A stretch of 59,450 nt of DNA from Saccoglossus kowalevskii (Eukaryota > Hemichordata > Enteropneusta > Harrimaniidae), in assembly GCF_000003605.2 (NCBI RefSeq), contig NW_003119426.1, forward strand, positions 226,183-285,632, written 5' to 3'. A program made the position numbers and the translations under genes. Shown here piece after piece: positions 24,836 through 39,800 of the stretch. The notes under the pieces were generated by a model. That model saw only the letters and a list, made by a program, of their open reading frames with translations. It did not search any database and was not told the origin of the DNA. Numbering within the stretch: the stretch's first letter is position 1; each line of letters begins with the position of its first letter.

Positions 24836-27800
24836 ACACTTGGACTTGACGCGATAAATATGCTAAAATTTCATTAATGGTGTCGGATTTCTATATGCAG
24901 ATGATAAGCACAGCTCATTTGTCGAATATAAAATTAATACGCACATATACATTTAACATTAAAAATGAAGTCGAAACAAATAACTTGTAAACGCTGTAAA
25001 CATACAACTAAAACAGTTCGTGTACCAGGAACTCAAGCTTAAGCCACCGAAAAGAACTTCCAACATTGCTAGAAGAAACCATATTGCCCCATATGTCGAA
25101 AAGTTTTTAACTTATATTTTAACGGATGCCCACGAAATGACCAGATCTGCACATCTAATCATGTTCAGCTATCAATTGTGTGAAAATACATAATAGTGAT
25201 TATCTTCTATGTATACAAAGTTACTAATTTTGTTTGTGTTCATTTGTTTTTACTTTTTTTGTATATTTTTTTAAGAAACTAATCGATGTTCATATACAAA
25301 TATAATTTACATTGTCTCTCATATCTTCCTGTGACCGACTCAAACTGTTTTAAAACACCCCACATCATGGATGTCACTTAATCACTTAATTTAATAACGG
25401 TATTAATTTTGTATTATAGATTTTTTTTAATTTACGCGAATAATAATTCATATATCGTTTTTTAAACATGAAACCAATAGTTATTGTAAAAATTGGGAAA
25501 CAAGGATTTTTTTGAATTTTATATTAAAAGTGTATCGAATCACACTGAGGATTAATATATTTAGTATGGATCTTGGGAAGAACTTGAAAATGAATGTTGT
25601 TGGTATTTTGTGATACCAAGGGCAAACGTATAGGAACGCCGAATACGCGACATACGAGTTACATAAAAATGCATAACAAACATTGTATTAAATGTCTTCA
25701 GTGGTTATAACGTATTTTGGAGAATATTCGAAAATGCAATTTGTTAATTCATCAAGACATCAAGATCTTCTCCTCGATGAAAAACCGCCTTGTGTGTACA
25801 ATATGAGAAGAGATCCAAGTGTCCACGGTGGTTAAACCTGTTCTTAGAATATCTAAAACAATGGATAACCTGGCTAAATCAAAGTTGTATAGAAGGACCA
25901 GCATACGTGTAATCAGTACATGTAACAGAGCCTACTAAATGGGTGTCATTTAGTGTAGCAATGAAAACAGAATATATTTAGACCCTAGGAGTCTTATCGG
26001 GGCAATTCAGTGACTATATTGACCCATGCACACTGTTGATGAAGTAGCAGCAAATGTCAAATTTATATATCTATACATGTATAATTGTATAAATTCAGCA
26101 ACTGAGGAATATAAGCGCATAATAGAACCGATATTTTCTAAATATCGATATTATAGTGGCAGGTAACGGCAATGATGACCATAATGATCATTTAAATCAA
26201 GCATTGGATAGACCAAGTTTTCTTAAAGCTTAATTATCTCAGCTATGTGGAAAATATCCTCACACATCAAGGCTTGAAACCAATCCCCGAGGTGAGGGTA
26301 ATCAATGAAATGCCTGTTTTTAGATGGTCTTGCTGCTCTGCATTGCTTCAATGGTATGATACTTTTTTATCAAAGTTCGACAGCCTGTAATTGCAGTATC
26401 ACTTTATGAGTTGATACATGATGAAACTATGAGTTGGATTGTAATGGATTGGATTGTAGAATGTCTATTACCAACTGAAGCAATCCACTACAATTATTAC
26501 GATGTTCATTAGCCAGCTATGCTAACACATGTTGCTCCACAATTCTGATTGGGAGCAGCAACCCAATGACCCCACAAGTGTATATTGTAGGTGATTGGTC
26601 AGTGATTCTAGTAATGATTGATGGACAGACAAGTTGTCTATGTCTAGGTCTATAAAAATGCCCCTGGTATGGAGTTACACTGTCACTGCCTCCACATTTT
26701 ATTCAATATTTTGCACTCGAAAATGGTACGCTGCTCTCTCTACTACAAGCCTCATTTTATCTGCCTGTATGCATATTTGAAGGGATGTATTTCATACTTT
26801 TTTCGCCACACGTGGTTACTACACTTACACAGTGAGTAAACAGGCGCCCTCTTGCAATGACGACAAATATGTTAACGTTCTGTTAGTTGAGGGCGCATCA
26901 CAAAACATTTCATTGGTCTGGAGCTCTGAAGTGATATTTAGAGATCGACCATTATTTAGGTGGTCGAATGGTCTACAATTTTACCATGCATCATTTTTAC
27001 GGTGGCTGTTGTAACATACCTACAAATCGAAAGCGCGTCGCATCGGTTAAATTACTTCCATTTAAATAATTTCCGCGACGCCTGTCGTGAATTGAGAGGG
27101 TGGGTGGGTGTATATTGGAGTGAGGGGGAAAAGTGGGACTGTGACTGCGAGTAGCTCAAATAGCAGTCGATAATCGTATCGAACATTAGAAGATGTACAT
27201 ACTTCAAGACATTCCACGTTTTATATTACCTCGGATATTTCGGAACAGTCATTTAGTTATTAATTCGAAAATAGCCGTGGTGCAAAAATCAATTGTGAGA
27301 TATGATATCCAGTTTGACATGATGATAGCCTGAGTACTTGAGTGAACTATCAATAATTAACTAATTAATTAATACTTCGTTAAATGAAACGAGGAAAAAA
27401 ATAATAAAACAAACATTCAATACGCACGGGCGCTAATTTTGTTTCGGCAGTCACACTAATAACATTTTTTTCACATTTGTTAAACGAACGAATACTAATA
27501 ATGTCGAAATATTAATAATGAAATTGAAATTATCACTTTTCTGATCCACGCGACCATTTTCGTTTTCAGTAATCATAGGATATTGATTAATGCACCTCGT
27601 TGCTGTGTATTTCATATTAAACAGGTCATCGTAATAGTGGTAAACAGGAACCAACCACCATGCCCAGCTGATTTATTGTATAGTCATGAATGCGAGCAGT
27701 TCCCTGCCGTTCTTATCTCATGTAAATGTGTGGCCGTTATATCCAATTCGAATAGGTACGGCGAATACAAAGTTATGATGACCTGTCGTAGAATGTATAA

Positions 27801-27881
27801 TATTTTATTGACACAACACTGACGTACGACTAGGAACTATAAAGCTACAAAAGTAAGACATTTAGATTAAAGAAATTAAGG

Positions 27882-29760
27882 TTAAAGTAATCGTGTTGTC
27901 TTGTTTACCAAAATTAATTGAATCATTCCAATAATGAAGAAGTGTCTCGGCTCCTGGTGCTTGTGAAAAACCCAAATGGAGGCGACAGTTCTGGGGCAGT
28001 GGAGAGTGGAAGAGTAACGATATGCGCACTCTATTACTAATATTGCAAATGGATCTGTAGTTGATTTTCTTCTCAGTTGACACAGACTTGCATGTAGACT
28101 GCTTTCAGATGGTCTGATGGGGCGGAGGTAACAAATGTGTGCCCAAACGTGGTAGCTCGAACGTGATGAGTAATCCCCACCTTGATACAGAGGAATATGA
28201 CTTACTAGTAATAGATTTACAGGAATTTCCCTTAGCCTTACCTCCTTCCTTGTTGCGTTTACCTTTGCCTGTTGGAACTTCTCTGGGATGACAATCCTTC
28301 TCAGAAGCAACAGTTCTGGGAATGTTTCTAGCATAAACTTTATTTATTAATGCATTCTCAGTAAATAATGAGAGGGAATTTATTACACCAGAAAGTTTCA
28401 TATCCAGAGTTGAAAACAAGTATGACCTGTCAATCACCTTTATGACAGTAACCACAATGCACACAGTTTCTTCCCATGATTCCATGCACACTTCCATTTT
28501 CAGGGTTTGAGGTAATATGACAAAAACATGAAATAAAGGATGCTGACATAGCTCGAAAGAACAAAAATATGTAGTTAATATAAGCTTCATATGGGCGTCA
28601 GTATTATCGGTATGCAGTGAAAACAATCACAAAGGTGCTGACGCGTCACATGAACTATTTCATCCAATGGTTCCTTAGCACACAAAAATTAGCAACACAT
28701 ACAATGTATTGTGACATCAAACCAGTTTGAAACAGAATGAGATGTGAAACTTGGGGCAGCCTTACTGCTCAATGGATAACAATGATCAACACAAGGGATA
28801 GCAGACTCCAGTGTTGGTAGATGTGCAGATAAATTACAGAGAATGGATGACGCCACTGCTTGTACCTCAGTATGATCTGACTTTAAACAATTGCAAACCC
28901 AACCAACAGATGAACAGCTTTCAACACACGTTGAGTAGTTGGGGTTGTGTCAAACAGATGACCTGACCAAGGTAGTTCACTCAATGTCAGAACTTCTTCA
29001 GCTGGTATGACTGGACATGGTGAATGTTGACCAAAAAGGAGGTGGGCATGATTTAGTGAACTTATTTCCCAGGATGAAGACTATAACAGTATGCATATTG
29101 GTAGCAATGTCTTTGTCATGGTTACTTTTGAGTGAAACTTCACCACTGTCGTTAGTCAGCCTCAGACAGGTCATTAGGAAGTACTGTTTCATTGCAGACT
29201 TTTCACAAATACAATAGTAAAGTGAGTGGGAACAGTCATAATCCTAATTCAATGATGAAAGGATTTTTTATGAGTTGACTGATTATAAGATATAACTCAA
29301 TTCTAACATTTGGCATTACAAACAGAATGAGCAGGGAGGCATTGGGATTTCTTTTTCGTTGCCAATTTAGCTCCATGAAAACATAATCATCGATCTTCCA
29401 AACATCAGAATCCCAATCAATGCAGATTTCACAGCAAGAGAAACACTTATAATCAACCACAGATAAGACCCTCATCCTGCAAATCACTGGAAAAAAAACA
29501 GTTAGAAAGCATGCATGCAGTTTTCTTAGTGTGTAACTTATAAGTTAAAGCGAATTGAAATGAACACCTGGTTTTTGAAACAAAGCAACACACAAATAAG
29601 CAATATACGTAGTACTGGTGACAACTTCACAGCAATAACTGCTCAGCAATAGAGCACTACTAGAATGAAGCATGAAGATAACAGACTGGAAATTACAGAG
29701 CTGTATTTTCAAGCTGTTGACTTTAAGAACTGATTTTGAAAGTGTCACCCATCAAGCTCA
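27882..29760 (-). pseudogene. Possible decayed coding sequence, unidentified
   Basis: Minus-strand frames of 173, 150, 83 and 67 codons lie close together. In between, other frames read like protein but are broken, for example VGWVCNCLKSDHTEVQAVAS near 28.85 kb, which looks like helical-repeat sequence. The stretches change frame and meet stops, and I could not find a consistent set of splice sites. I recognise no family. It could be a dead gene copy, part of the long DYNC2H1 3' UTR, or chance. Confidence 0.25.
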
Positions 29761-30448
29761 GTGATGCAGCAATTGGGGTAAACTATTAAAAAGTCTGGGT
29801 ATAGACTGATTCTCTGATGGAATAACCAACTCTGGTCTAAGATATACAGACCTAACTGCACATAAACAGTGCCAGTAATTGCTAGTGTCAACATAAAAAT
29901 GACAAATTTTCGTGGAAAAAACTATTTATAAGCCAACTGTAAACAACATTCGTCCTTGCATACAACCATATAGCGACATAATGAACAAAGCTTGCCACTA
30001 GCGTGTCATATTGGTTTGACATCATACAAAATTAATCTGGTCAGCCAGCTTCTGGAAATGTCTGTTCACATCAAAAACATGGTTACATTATCAGGTGGGG
30101 CATTATGTCATTAGACAAAACTTCTTGACAACGAGTAGACTGTAAGATGAGATGATAAAACATATATTCTATCATTTTGCACATACAATCATTTTTCTAT
30201 AAATTTTAAAATGACATGGCATGATAAGAGTTCTTTTATTTGCATGTATATAACCCAAAATTTAGCACTAATTGTGACAGAAAACATCACCTGTACATAT
30301 CACAAATCAAAATATACAGCGAATATAAATATTCATCAGATTTTACATTTTCATTCTCAGGATCACATTTATACAGTCTTCAGTGAAAGAGTTCAATTAA
30401 TTGATACCATTTACAGACTGACTATATATAGTCCCATATAATCCAGAG

Positions 30449-30454
30449 TTTATT
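30449..30454 (-). terminator. Candidate poly(A) signal of DYNC2H1
   Basis: A minus-strand AATAAA lies about 410 nt after the stop codon. Another AATAAA overlaps the stop itself (CAATAAAA at about 30863-30870), but using that one would leave almost no 3' UTR. Which site is used cannot be told from sequence. Confidence 0.3.
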
Positions 30455-30865
30455 TACAGTTCTGTCGAATATATCAACATTGAACATCAACATAATAAAT
30501 TTGATGTTTCAGACACATTTGTTTTAGATTTGAATGCACGGATTACCAAGGAAATCAATGACTATTATTATACAAGCATACATATTTACAGTGAAATTCA
30601 CTAACCATCAAAATATATAGCGGTACCAAATGAATATTCATAAATTTACAATCATATTATTCAAGGATCATTTATATACAAATGAATATGTTGTTTTAGT
30701 TCTTGTTCAGAATGTGAAACTCAAGTAACATTAATAAGACAACTGTACAAAGTGCAAAAAAAACAAATCAAGCAAGTATGGAGAGTACAGAAACAGCAAT
30801 CATGATAAGTAATACATATATCGAATGAAATTATTACTACATCACTGTAATGAGCGGCATATATT

Positions 30866-33800
30866 TTATTGACTCTTCAAGAACAGAGCTGCCCCAGTCT
30901 GAATCCATTGGTATTGGCCACCACCACATGGTATATTCAAATGAGTTACAATCTTCTCACGTTCAGCACTGAAGTATATAGGTAGAGATATACACTCATC
31001 CAGGTTGTACGGATTCGGCATATCCTGTAGCAGAGATAATAACATTTATTATATACATCTGTCACCGTAACGCCATAAGTTACAGCGTGCCATAATTTTG
31101 CGGTATTTTACAGGGTATTTTCATTCTACATGTACCATATTAGGAAATGCCAATTCCAAATATGCAATGATTACGCACTTAAGCATCCTCTAATAATAAA
31201 AACAAACAAACATGGCTGCCACCAGGGTTTGACCGGACTCCACACAATGAAGTTTGCTAATTCTGTTCTAAACATTTTGGATATTCCCATGATGTATCCT
31301 TGGAAGGAAAGATGTATAATAATATGGTTATTAAGAGGTCCTCATAATAACCTCGTAGTATACTTGCCAGAATCACCATATACTCATAAAACATTGCCTG
31401 GCGATGCTATTATCTACCACTCATATTGACTATTCATGAAAACTTTCAGCAGGTGATGTGTTGATTACAATGGTGAGCAATGTAATCGGCCATAAAAAGG
31501 TAATCATGATGATTTGCAATTGGTTTGTTCAATACATGTAATCAATAACCAAACAGATGAATCAGAACCTGCAAAAGCACATTTCTACTTATACTGTAAA
31601 TAAAATCATTTTAATTTGTTTTTTGTTGTTGTGATAGATACTGTGAACCAGGACAAATGTTCACAAGTTAGTGAAACAAGTTGTGAAAATTTTGCTGTGG
31701 TCATACAAAGTGGAGTGTTAGCGACTTTGAAAAATTGTATCTTCACGAATACCATAGTATTATCAAATCAGGAAGATTCCTATCAGTGAAAATTATGCGG
31801 TTTACAGTGTGACAATGCTAGGCAACTGGTTTGTTTATTTGTCTTAATGAGAAATTGCAGTACTTTATTTGCTTTACTAGTAGTTATTTACATACATGTA
31901 AGTGACAAAAGGAATGTCAAAATAAATCATATTTTATCATACAGTTAGTCAAGCAGGAAATAAATGCATTGGATTTATGTGCACTTCTGTCGATATGCAC
32001 TTCTATAATATCTTACATATATAACAGCAAAGTTGAATGGAAATGTATCATTCTAGGTAATAAAAGATCTTTACCTTCATTATCCAAGCAACTGTACATT
32101 CAGGTATAGCTGATACACTGGAGGAATCTCTCTGATTCTCAGATAAATGTCTACCATCAAATGTACACCCTTCTAGCTGTAGACCACTCACCTAAAGACG
32201 AAAAATATGTATTCATTAATATCGGTGTATATGCATCTTTGATCAGAATGACAAGATTCACAGTACATGTACATACATATATATATTGTACATGTTTAGT
32301 CTTTGATATTAGTAGAAAGTGAGCTCTAAACTTTATTATAAACCCTGTTATATCAATTTGAATATGTATACATACTTTTACTTGTGTTCTGGCTCCAGAT
32401 ATTCCACCTTGCCATGTGCAGGCAAATTTCAAATTGTCCATGGAGGTCTTAGTCTCTCTGTTGAAATACATAACGCACAAATGAAGGTGAAGAGGAACAA
32501 GAACAACCTAAGTCACTCAAATCATGTTTAGAAGACTAAAATAATACTTAAACTACTATTTATAAATCGTGTCGTGGAAACATTGGTGAATTTCTAATTA
32601 AAGATGTCTTTGACTTTAAAGATCCAAAATCTACAAGTCATGCATGGCACAGTCCCCGTTACTTATCGAATTTAAGATATATAGTTTTGTTTATAGTAAT
32701 ATAGCTGGAAAATATAAACATGTCAGGAATATGATTATGATGATTGTTTAACATTTAAATGATTGACATTTGTATCTGATCGTCAAACAAGTATTGAGAG
32801 ATATTACTCCGGAACAGCATTAGCTAATTAAAACAAAATCAGCCATTTTGAATACATGTATAATGAATATATAAAATGTGAACATAGTCAGTCAAAGCAT
32901 GTCAGAGATATGGCTCTAGAAGCCCATTCTACAAAACAAAATGGCCACTAGTCAGCCAATCTGAATCAGATCTAAAAAATAAAATAACGTGCATCAGGAA
33001 CCCGTAATGTCTAATGTATGTACCAAGTTTGAACAAAATCCATCCATAAATGCTAGAAATGCTTGATATTTGAACTGGGACTAAAAAATGATAATATTAA
33101 TGAGTGTTCTCTACATCATCCAGTCAGCAAGCGCTTCATTCTAATCAAGTGACAGGTCGCAGTTGCTTTGTCACTTGATGGGTGTAGACAACATTGAGTT
33201 CTTGAGCCAAACATTAAATATTTCAATTAGAATGAAAGCAGATCTGTATTTCCAAATTTTTAGGTACACCTTTCTGACGTTCACTATATGACTCTTGTGA
33301 ATGTAGTATTTTATAATTTTTTTATGTCAAATTGTATTTAAATAAATTTGAATTGCAACACTCACCTAGCAGTTTGTTGTCTAAGAGCATTTATGAAGGT
33401 ATCCGGATGAAATAAATCAGACATATCTAAACTACTGGACAATAATGTTCCATGCTCAGCTTTTTCTACCCAGTTCTGTATGGCCATTGTACGGGCTACT
33501 AATGATCTGAGAAAGTGTATTGGGTCTTCAGGTCCGTCCCATTTACTCAGCCAGCTGACTGGTGTCTGGAAAGGAAGGTAAAATTAGTGAGCAGCAGTGG
33601 TGGTTATTCTTCAAAAAGAATCACATTACTGTATTTTCTTAAATAAAAGCATCTCCAATAAGCGCATATAAACCAAAAATTTAATTTATTGTATCCTGAA
33701 TCATCAAAATATGCCTTATTCTGCCCATAGAAACACATCTGTAAATTAAATGTAAATAAGTAGATATGCTAATAGTCTGAGAACAAATGCAGTACCATTC

Positions 33801-36800
33801 CTCTGACTCATCAGTAACTAATCAGCATACACTATTATTTGTTCATTATTTAAAATGTGGAAACCATTCTAGATTATATTATATGCGAGCCAATTACAAT
33901 CACATAGATGACTATTTTGGTAATACTAAAAATGACTGTGTGTGCAGAAACAAGTTTTACCATGGCTGAGGGTAAACAAGTATTAGAATACTGTAAAATA
34001 CTTTATTGTGCTTGGAATTAATTTTTGCTATTTTCGCTGAAGGGATGATTCAGTGAAAATAAAATCCAGCGAATATACCATTTTCCCTATATATTACCGT
34101 ACATTCAACTGATCAAAAATCAGTGAAAATAAATTCCATACAAAACACCCAAAATCTCTTTTCAGCGAGAATTAATTCCAGCTATATTACAGTATACTAG
34201 AAAATCAAGTCATAGTATCCTGAACTCCAGTTGTCAGGTATTTTAAAATGTACACATGTGCCAGAATAACTGTTACTTTTTGAGTGAAATTAAAATCAGG
34301 CTGCTATAGCTTCTTACCTCTTGTTTAAGCAAGGATGTAGCCATCGCCTGTACTTCAGTTGTCAATAACATGGTACCTCGGATAACTTTACTGAGTCTAG
34401 CTAGAGTAGAATGCACAAACTGAACCAACTTAACAGCATTGTAGTTTTCTAACTGGATAAATGAATTGATAGGAGCCACATTGCCAGTCTTATCACTTGG
34501 TGCTTCAACCTTCATCTGTATCAAGTGGGAACCCTGGTATGGGAAATAAACACATGACACATATTGAGTAGTTGGATAATATTATACTTACCACCATAGG
34601 ACTGGAGGAGAACTGAATAGATTTGAATTGGTGAATACAGTTGGGACAATGTCATCAATGAATGTAGTAGGGCACCACTGCAATCTTGGTTAAACAAAAA
34701 TGACCTAAGTCATTTTATTTTGTCCACACAAAATATCCCGGTAATAGTAGTATGTGTTACTACTTCCCGGTAAATAATGTTATATAAATAGAAATACTGG
34801 CATGCATATATACTGGTAACTGTAGAGTTCCTACAGGTCAGCACTTCAATTTCTCTCGTATTAACTTCGGATTTTTTTTATACATGTAAATATCATGGTG
34901 CCAGGTGACATTTAAGTCAATGCTGTCTCAGCTGTATTCGGGGCTAAATGCAAGTGCACATGCAAATCAGTCTCCCAAACATTAATAATACATGTTTGGA
35001 ACATAGGAAAGACTGTACTTGATTTTATATACTGTTGAGTCTCGGCTCCGAGAATCAAACCCACAAACCTTCATGATGCAAGTTGAACAAAATTTACAGA
35101 CACTCTATCATTGCTCAGATTATAGAGATATTTAAGACATATTTAGTGCCAGAAATTTAACAGAAATCGACCGTTACCTGATTCAGCTTCTTCCACAGAT
35201 TAAGTATAGGAGTCAACTCATTGGCCCATTTCTCTTTATCGAACTTGCCCTCTGCTACATCAGATCTCATCAATACTTTCAACTGAGAGATGACTTGTAT
35301 ACTGATTGTACGCTGAGCTGATCTTTCTATGTTGGCTGGTAAACCAAAATACTGGGGTTTATCCTCCTCAGGTAGAGATTGTATTAAATCTACATAATCC
35401 TACCAAAAAATGAAACAAGACAATTAATTACCAGTGAGAATATCTGTCACAATTTAATAACTATAACATATTGAAAGAAGCTGGGAGCTAGAATTGCAGT
35501 ATAGTGTTAACCATTTCACCACTAGTTCCCTCTTTTCATTAGAAATTCACAATATAGTCGCGTTTATAGTCTGCACTTTCTTTCAGAAGATTGGAAAACA
35601 AATAACAAAATTTTTTGACCAAAAAACTAAAAATTGGCTTAAATTTTGACCCCAAAATTAGGGTTCATTTCCAGAAATATTGAAGAATATAAGAAAAATG
35701 TGCAGATAAATGTGGCTTAAATCGAAAAGGTTAAAAAAAATAAATGATTTTGAATTATTTCACAGTCAATGGCAATATCAAAATTTATACTCTGAATAAT
35801 TAATACTGTATTTGCTCTATAAGAAGTGCATCTCTAATAGACTTAAATACACCTCTCATTACATAAGCGCATATGTTACTAATAGAGCAAATACAGTACA
35901 GACACACAGGGGTTGGGGAGGCACTGACAACAGACTTACCCTGTAGTGGCAGGTACCAGGTAGATTAATATTAGACACCAGTCGTTTGCCTCTGCCACGT
36001 GAACCACTGCCAGACAACACTTCCTTGTTGAAGTATTGTTCCAAGTACGATATCAGTACTCTCATATCAAACGGGTTGTCAACTCTTCCACCATAGATGG
36101 CGTTCTCATATAAACCATGTACAAACTTCCACGGATCTTCCTTGCCTGCAGAATAATACAAGAATGAGCGAAGATTGGAACCACATTGCCAGTTGCCACA
36201 TTGCTAAAAATAATAAAGTGTAATGGATCACACCCACAGAAATTATAGGTAAGGGCAATAATCAAACCCGATAGGGTAGTCCCAAGAACAGGCAGTATCT
36301 GGTAGAGGTTGAAAATTTACACAGAAATATGCGTGATAACGATGGTTGCCTTATGCCCATGAGGACACCAATTGGACAAAGCATTACTGCAACTGTCATA
36401 TTATTGATATTACCTTGTACTATATTATTATAGTTTTCTTCCATGGATTTCATTACTACATGAAGGACCATTTTGAATAGTAAAATGTTTGGAACTCACC
36501 AATGCTACTTCCTAGTCTGTCAATGATATCAGCTCCAGCACGCAGATCAGACATTGCAAACTCATAGAATTTGGTCCATCCTTGCGGGATGTAGTTTCTC
36601 CTTTCTTGCATGACTGCATGGAACCACGCCAACGCAAACAAAGCTTGTGCTCTCACTGGGTTACTGCCTTTAGCAATGAATTCTGGTGACCATGATTCAT
36701 ATGTACGCAGCAGATTTTTTTTGATACCAGGAGGTGCCTGAAAGTAGTATTATGTCAGCATGCTGTCAGTCCCATGAACACAGAGTACACAATTCACAAT

Positions 36801-39800
36801 TCTAACATTGAATTTAGTAAACTCTAAGACTTTATTAACTATGGAAGTAATTATGTGCAGCTTCTTTCGGATGTTTACTGTAAGCTTGACATAAATTTCA
36901 AAGAAAACTTTCATAAAATAAACTTCTCATTTTTTCTATTAATATTTTTTTCTGAAAAATGTTAAATCAAGAGCAATGGGAAATTTTATCCAAAATTAAT
37001 AAAGTCATAGAAAAGTACAAACTAATATACAAAATATTGCATCGTAATGTTGGCGAGAACAAACATGCTATTCAAAGGGAAATGTATGCTATTTAAAAGC
37101 ATAAAAACTGGAAACATACATCAACATACATGCTTCCATATGATTTGTGTGGAATAATTTAACATTATATGATTGTCTCTCACCTCATATGTAACTTTGA
37201 GACTTGACTGCAGAAGAATTGTTGGGAATTTGGGATGGACCTCAGCAGTTACCCACAAACGGAACTCTTGGTGCGGTTCTAAAGAATTCAACTCCTGGGA
37301 AAATACAAATAGTGCACACATTGATGAAGAGAGTAATGCACGGCTAACTTACATGTGGATATCATCCAATCAAAACCATTTGAGCTGCATGAAAGAAACT
37401 CTGGAACAATGTATCAAAATATTTCCTGAACAAAGTGCAACATTGTTTCAAAGTGCAGTGTTCACTAATATCAATTGAAACAGTCATCACTACAAATAAC
37501 GAATAAGATTGTACATTGACATTGGTTGTATTGATTCAAATCATACATTGTGACTCTTGTTTTATCAACAGAAATTGACTCCAAACTTCATGTAGCAAAC
37601 AACCCACTCATGCAGATCAAATGAATATGATTGTAGTTGATCATAAAAAAACTTGATTGTAAAAAAAAAGAGCAACAAGATCTTTCTAATGTTTTTTTTT
37701 TTATTTTAATCTGATTGACTGTAAAATATGTATTAGAAGCCGCATCATGAAATACATTGAAACCATTGTTTTTCAACGATTGAGCAACAAAAAATCCCAA
37801 TTTTTCATATGTGTGTATGCCCTATAGAAACCACACCCCTTCTATTATATTGTAACATTTTAATAGAAGCCACAGCTTTTGATACAGATTTTCCAATAAT
37901 GCATGTCCAGGAAATACAATCAGACACACAATGAGTGCAACCCTAATTCCTGGAGTCATTGTCTGTTATGACTTCACTCTGTGACACGTACCTTCTCCAG
38001 CAATGGCAGCCAACTTGTTACCAAATGGAGATTCTTCAGACACAACCATTCACCATTACGAGCAGACTCGTGCAGTAATTGCATAGCAATGTCAGCTTGC
38101 CCTTGACCCATAGCAACCTATCAAAAAAAATCTTTAATAAAAATCTGGACTTTTCTGACGAAAAAAGGCAAAACAGCGCATCAAAAATAAGGTACAATCA
38201 ATCATTAATGCACAATAAACAATAGGTCTCCATGATATTTCAAAAGAGAACAAAGTTAATTTCTAAGACAATATTTTCTCTCTGACAGAAAAGTATTGAG
38301 TGATGTATTGTCTTACTTGATGGAATCGTTCAGGTCCTACGACTTCATCAGCTAACTCCAATAGTTCTTGAGATGGGTCAGCACCAGGTGATATGATAAT
38401 CAAGATAGGTTCTGTAGAGACCGTCTCATTTAGTAATCTTTTCAAGTTCAATGCTGGTGGTGATAACTCCTTCATTCCTGTAAAATTAATATCAATTTAT
38501 CATTGTATAAATAGTTCATTTTTTTGAGAATGAATCACAATAGTTGATTTTGACGTCTAAAATAGTCTTATTTGCTTCATCAGCACATCCACTGTAACCA
38601 TGGTATTCGGAGGAGTGGATTTGATAACAAGAGAAAAAAAAAATGCTATTTAAGAGGAAAAAACAAGTCTTGTGGATTCCTCGCTTTCAAAAAATATCAA
38701 AGCAACCATTTGTGTCTAAGATCCATTCTACAGAGGATAAGAATTACATGGTAGCATGCACCAGTAAGTGTCATGTTTGTACCAATACCTCTCATTCTCT
38801 TACATTATTAATAGTATTAATAGTTTGAACAACAATATTTTCTGCATACATTGCATATACAAGCTGTATGATTTACTACAAAATTATATATATTATGTTT
38901 AGGATTACAAGTATATACGACTGAACTGTTATTACGGTGGATGCATGAATAAAAGAAACAGCTAATTACTACCATCGTCAGCAAACTTGCTAACAAATCA
39001 CCTAGGTTGATATCTGGAGATCGTTATCGATTTGAAACACTTTGGGCCACCTCATTCTCAAAAGGAGGCAATTGTATTTACTGAGATGAGCGCACTGTCA
39101 AGTACTTTATGCCAAATGTTTGTATATTTTCTCGTTTTGCGCTATTTTAAATGAAATAAATTATAATGTACAAGTACAACCACGATAAACAGTATTATGG
39201 AAAATTCATATACCGATCATGCCCCTCTCTAAAAGTATCTTCAGACCCCAGTTTGAATCAGGTGATTTGTTAGAAAGTTTTCTGACGATGTTAGTAATTA
39301 GGTGTTCCTTTCATTCACACATCCACAGTAACCAACTCAGTGAACTATCCTTGCATCAAATGTGGACCATACCCTATAGGCTGGGTCAATGTATTGTGGT
39401 GCTCAATCCTAGGTAGGATATTAATTCTGAGCCAAGAACAAACAACAGCCTTTACACCAGTTTCAATTAATGTATACACAGCTAGATTGCTATTTACTGA
39501 ATAACTCTGTGATTATGTTTCAATTAATTGAGAACAACTCACCAAGTGATCTTGATGCAAATAGAATCATAGCACTCTGTAGTCTGTCAGGTCTTATTGC
39601 TTGTACCACTAATACCTAAGGAGCATAAGCAGAAATTTACACTGAGTACCAGGGTACTGTGCAGTGACTGATTTCAGCAAACAAATTTATATCATTGCTA
39701 ATCATGTTGGTGTTGAATAAAATTGGCTGGCATTTATATTCAATATTTTGTATCAATATGTCTTCATCTTTGTAGCAACACAATCAGTAAAATCATGGCC

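Larger units (their letters stand above)
24836..30865. other. Intergenic region between convergent SLC13 copy 2 and DYNC2H1
   Basis: Six kilobases with the 3' UTRs of both genes. No intact gene is supported. A short palindromic GCGCCCTC/GAGGGCGC pair lies at about 26843-26896. Around 28-29.8 kb the minus strand has unusually protein-like but broken frames, described separately. Confidence 0.5.
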
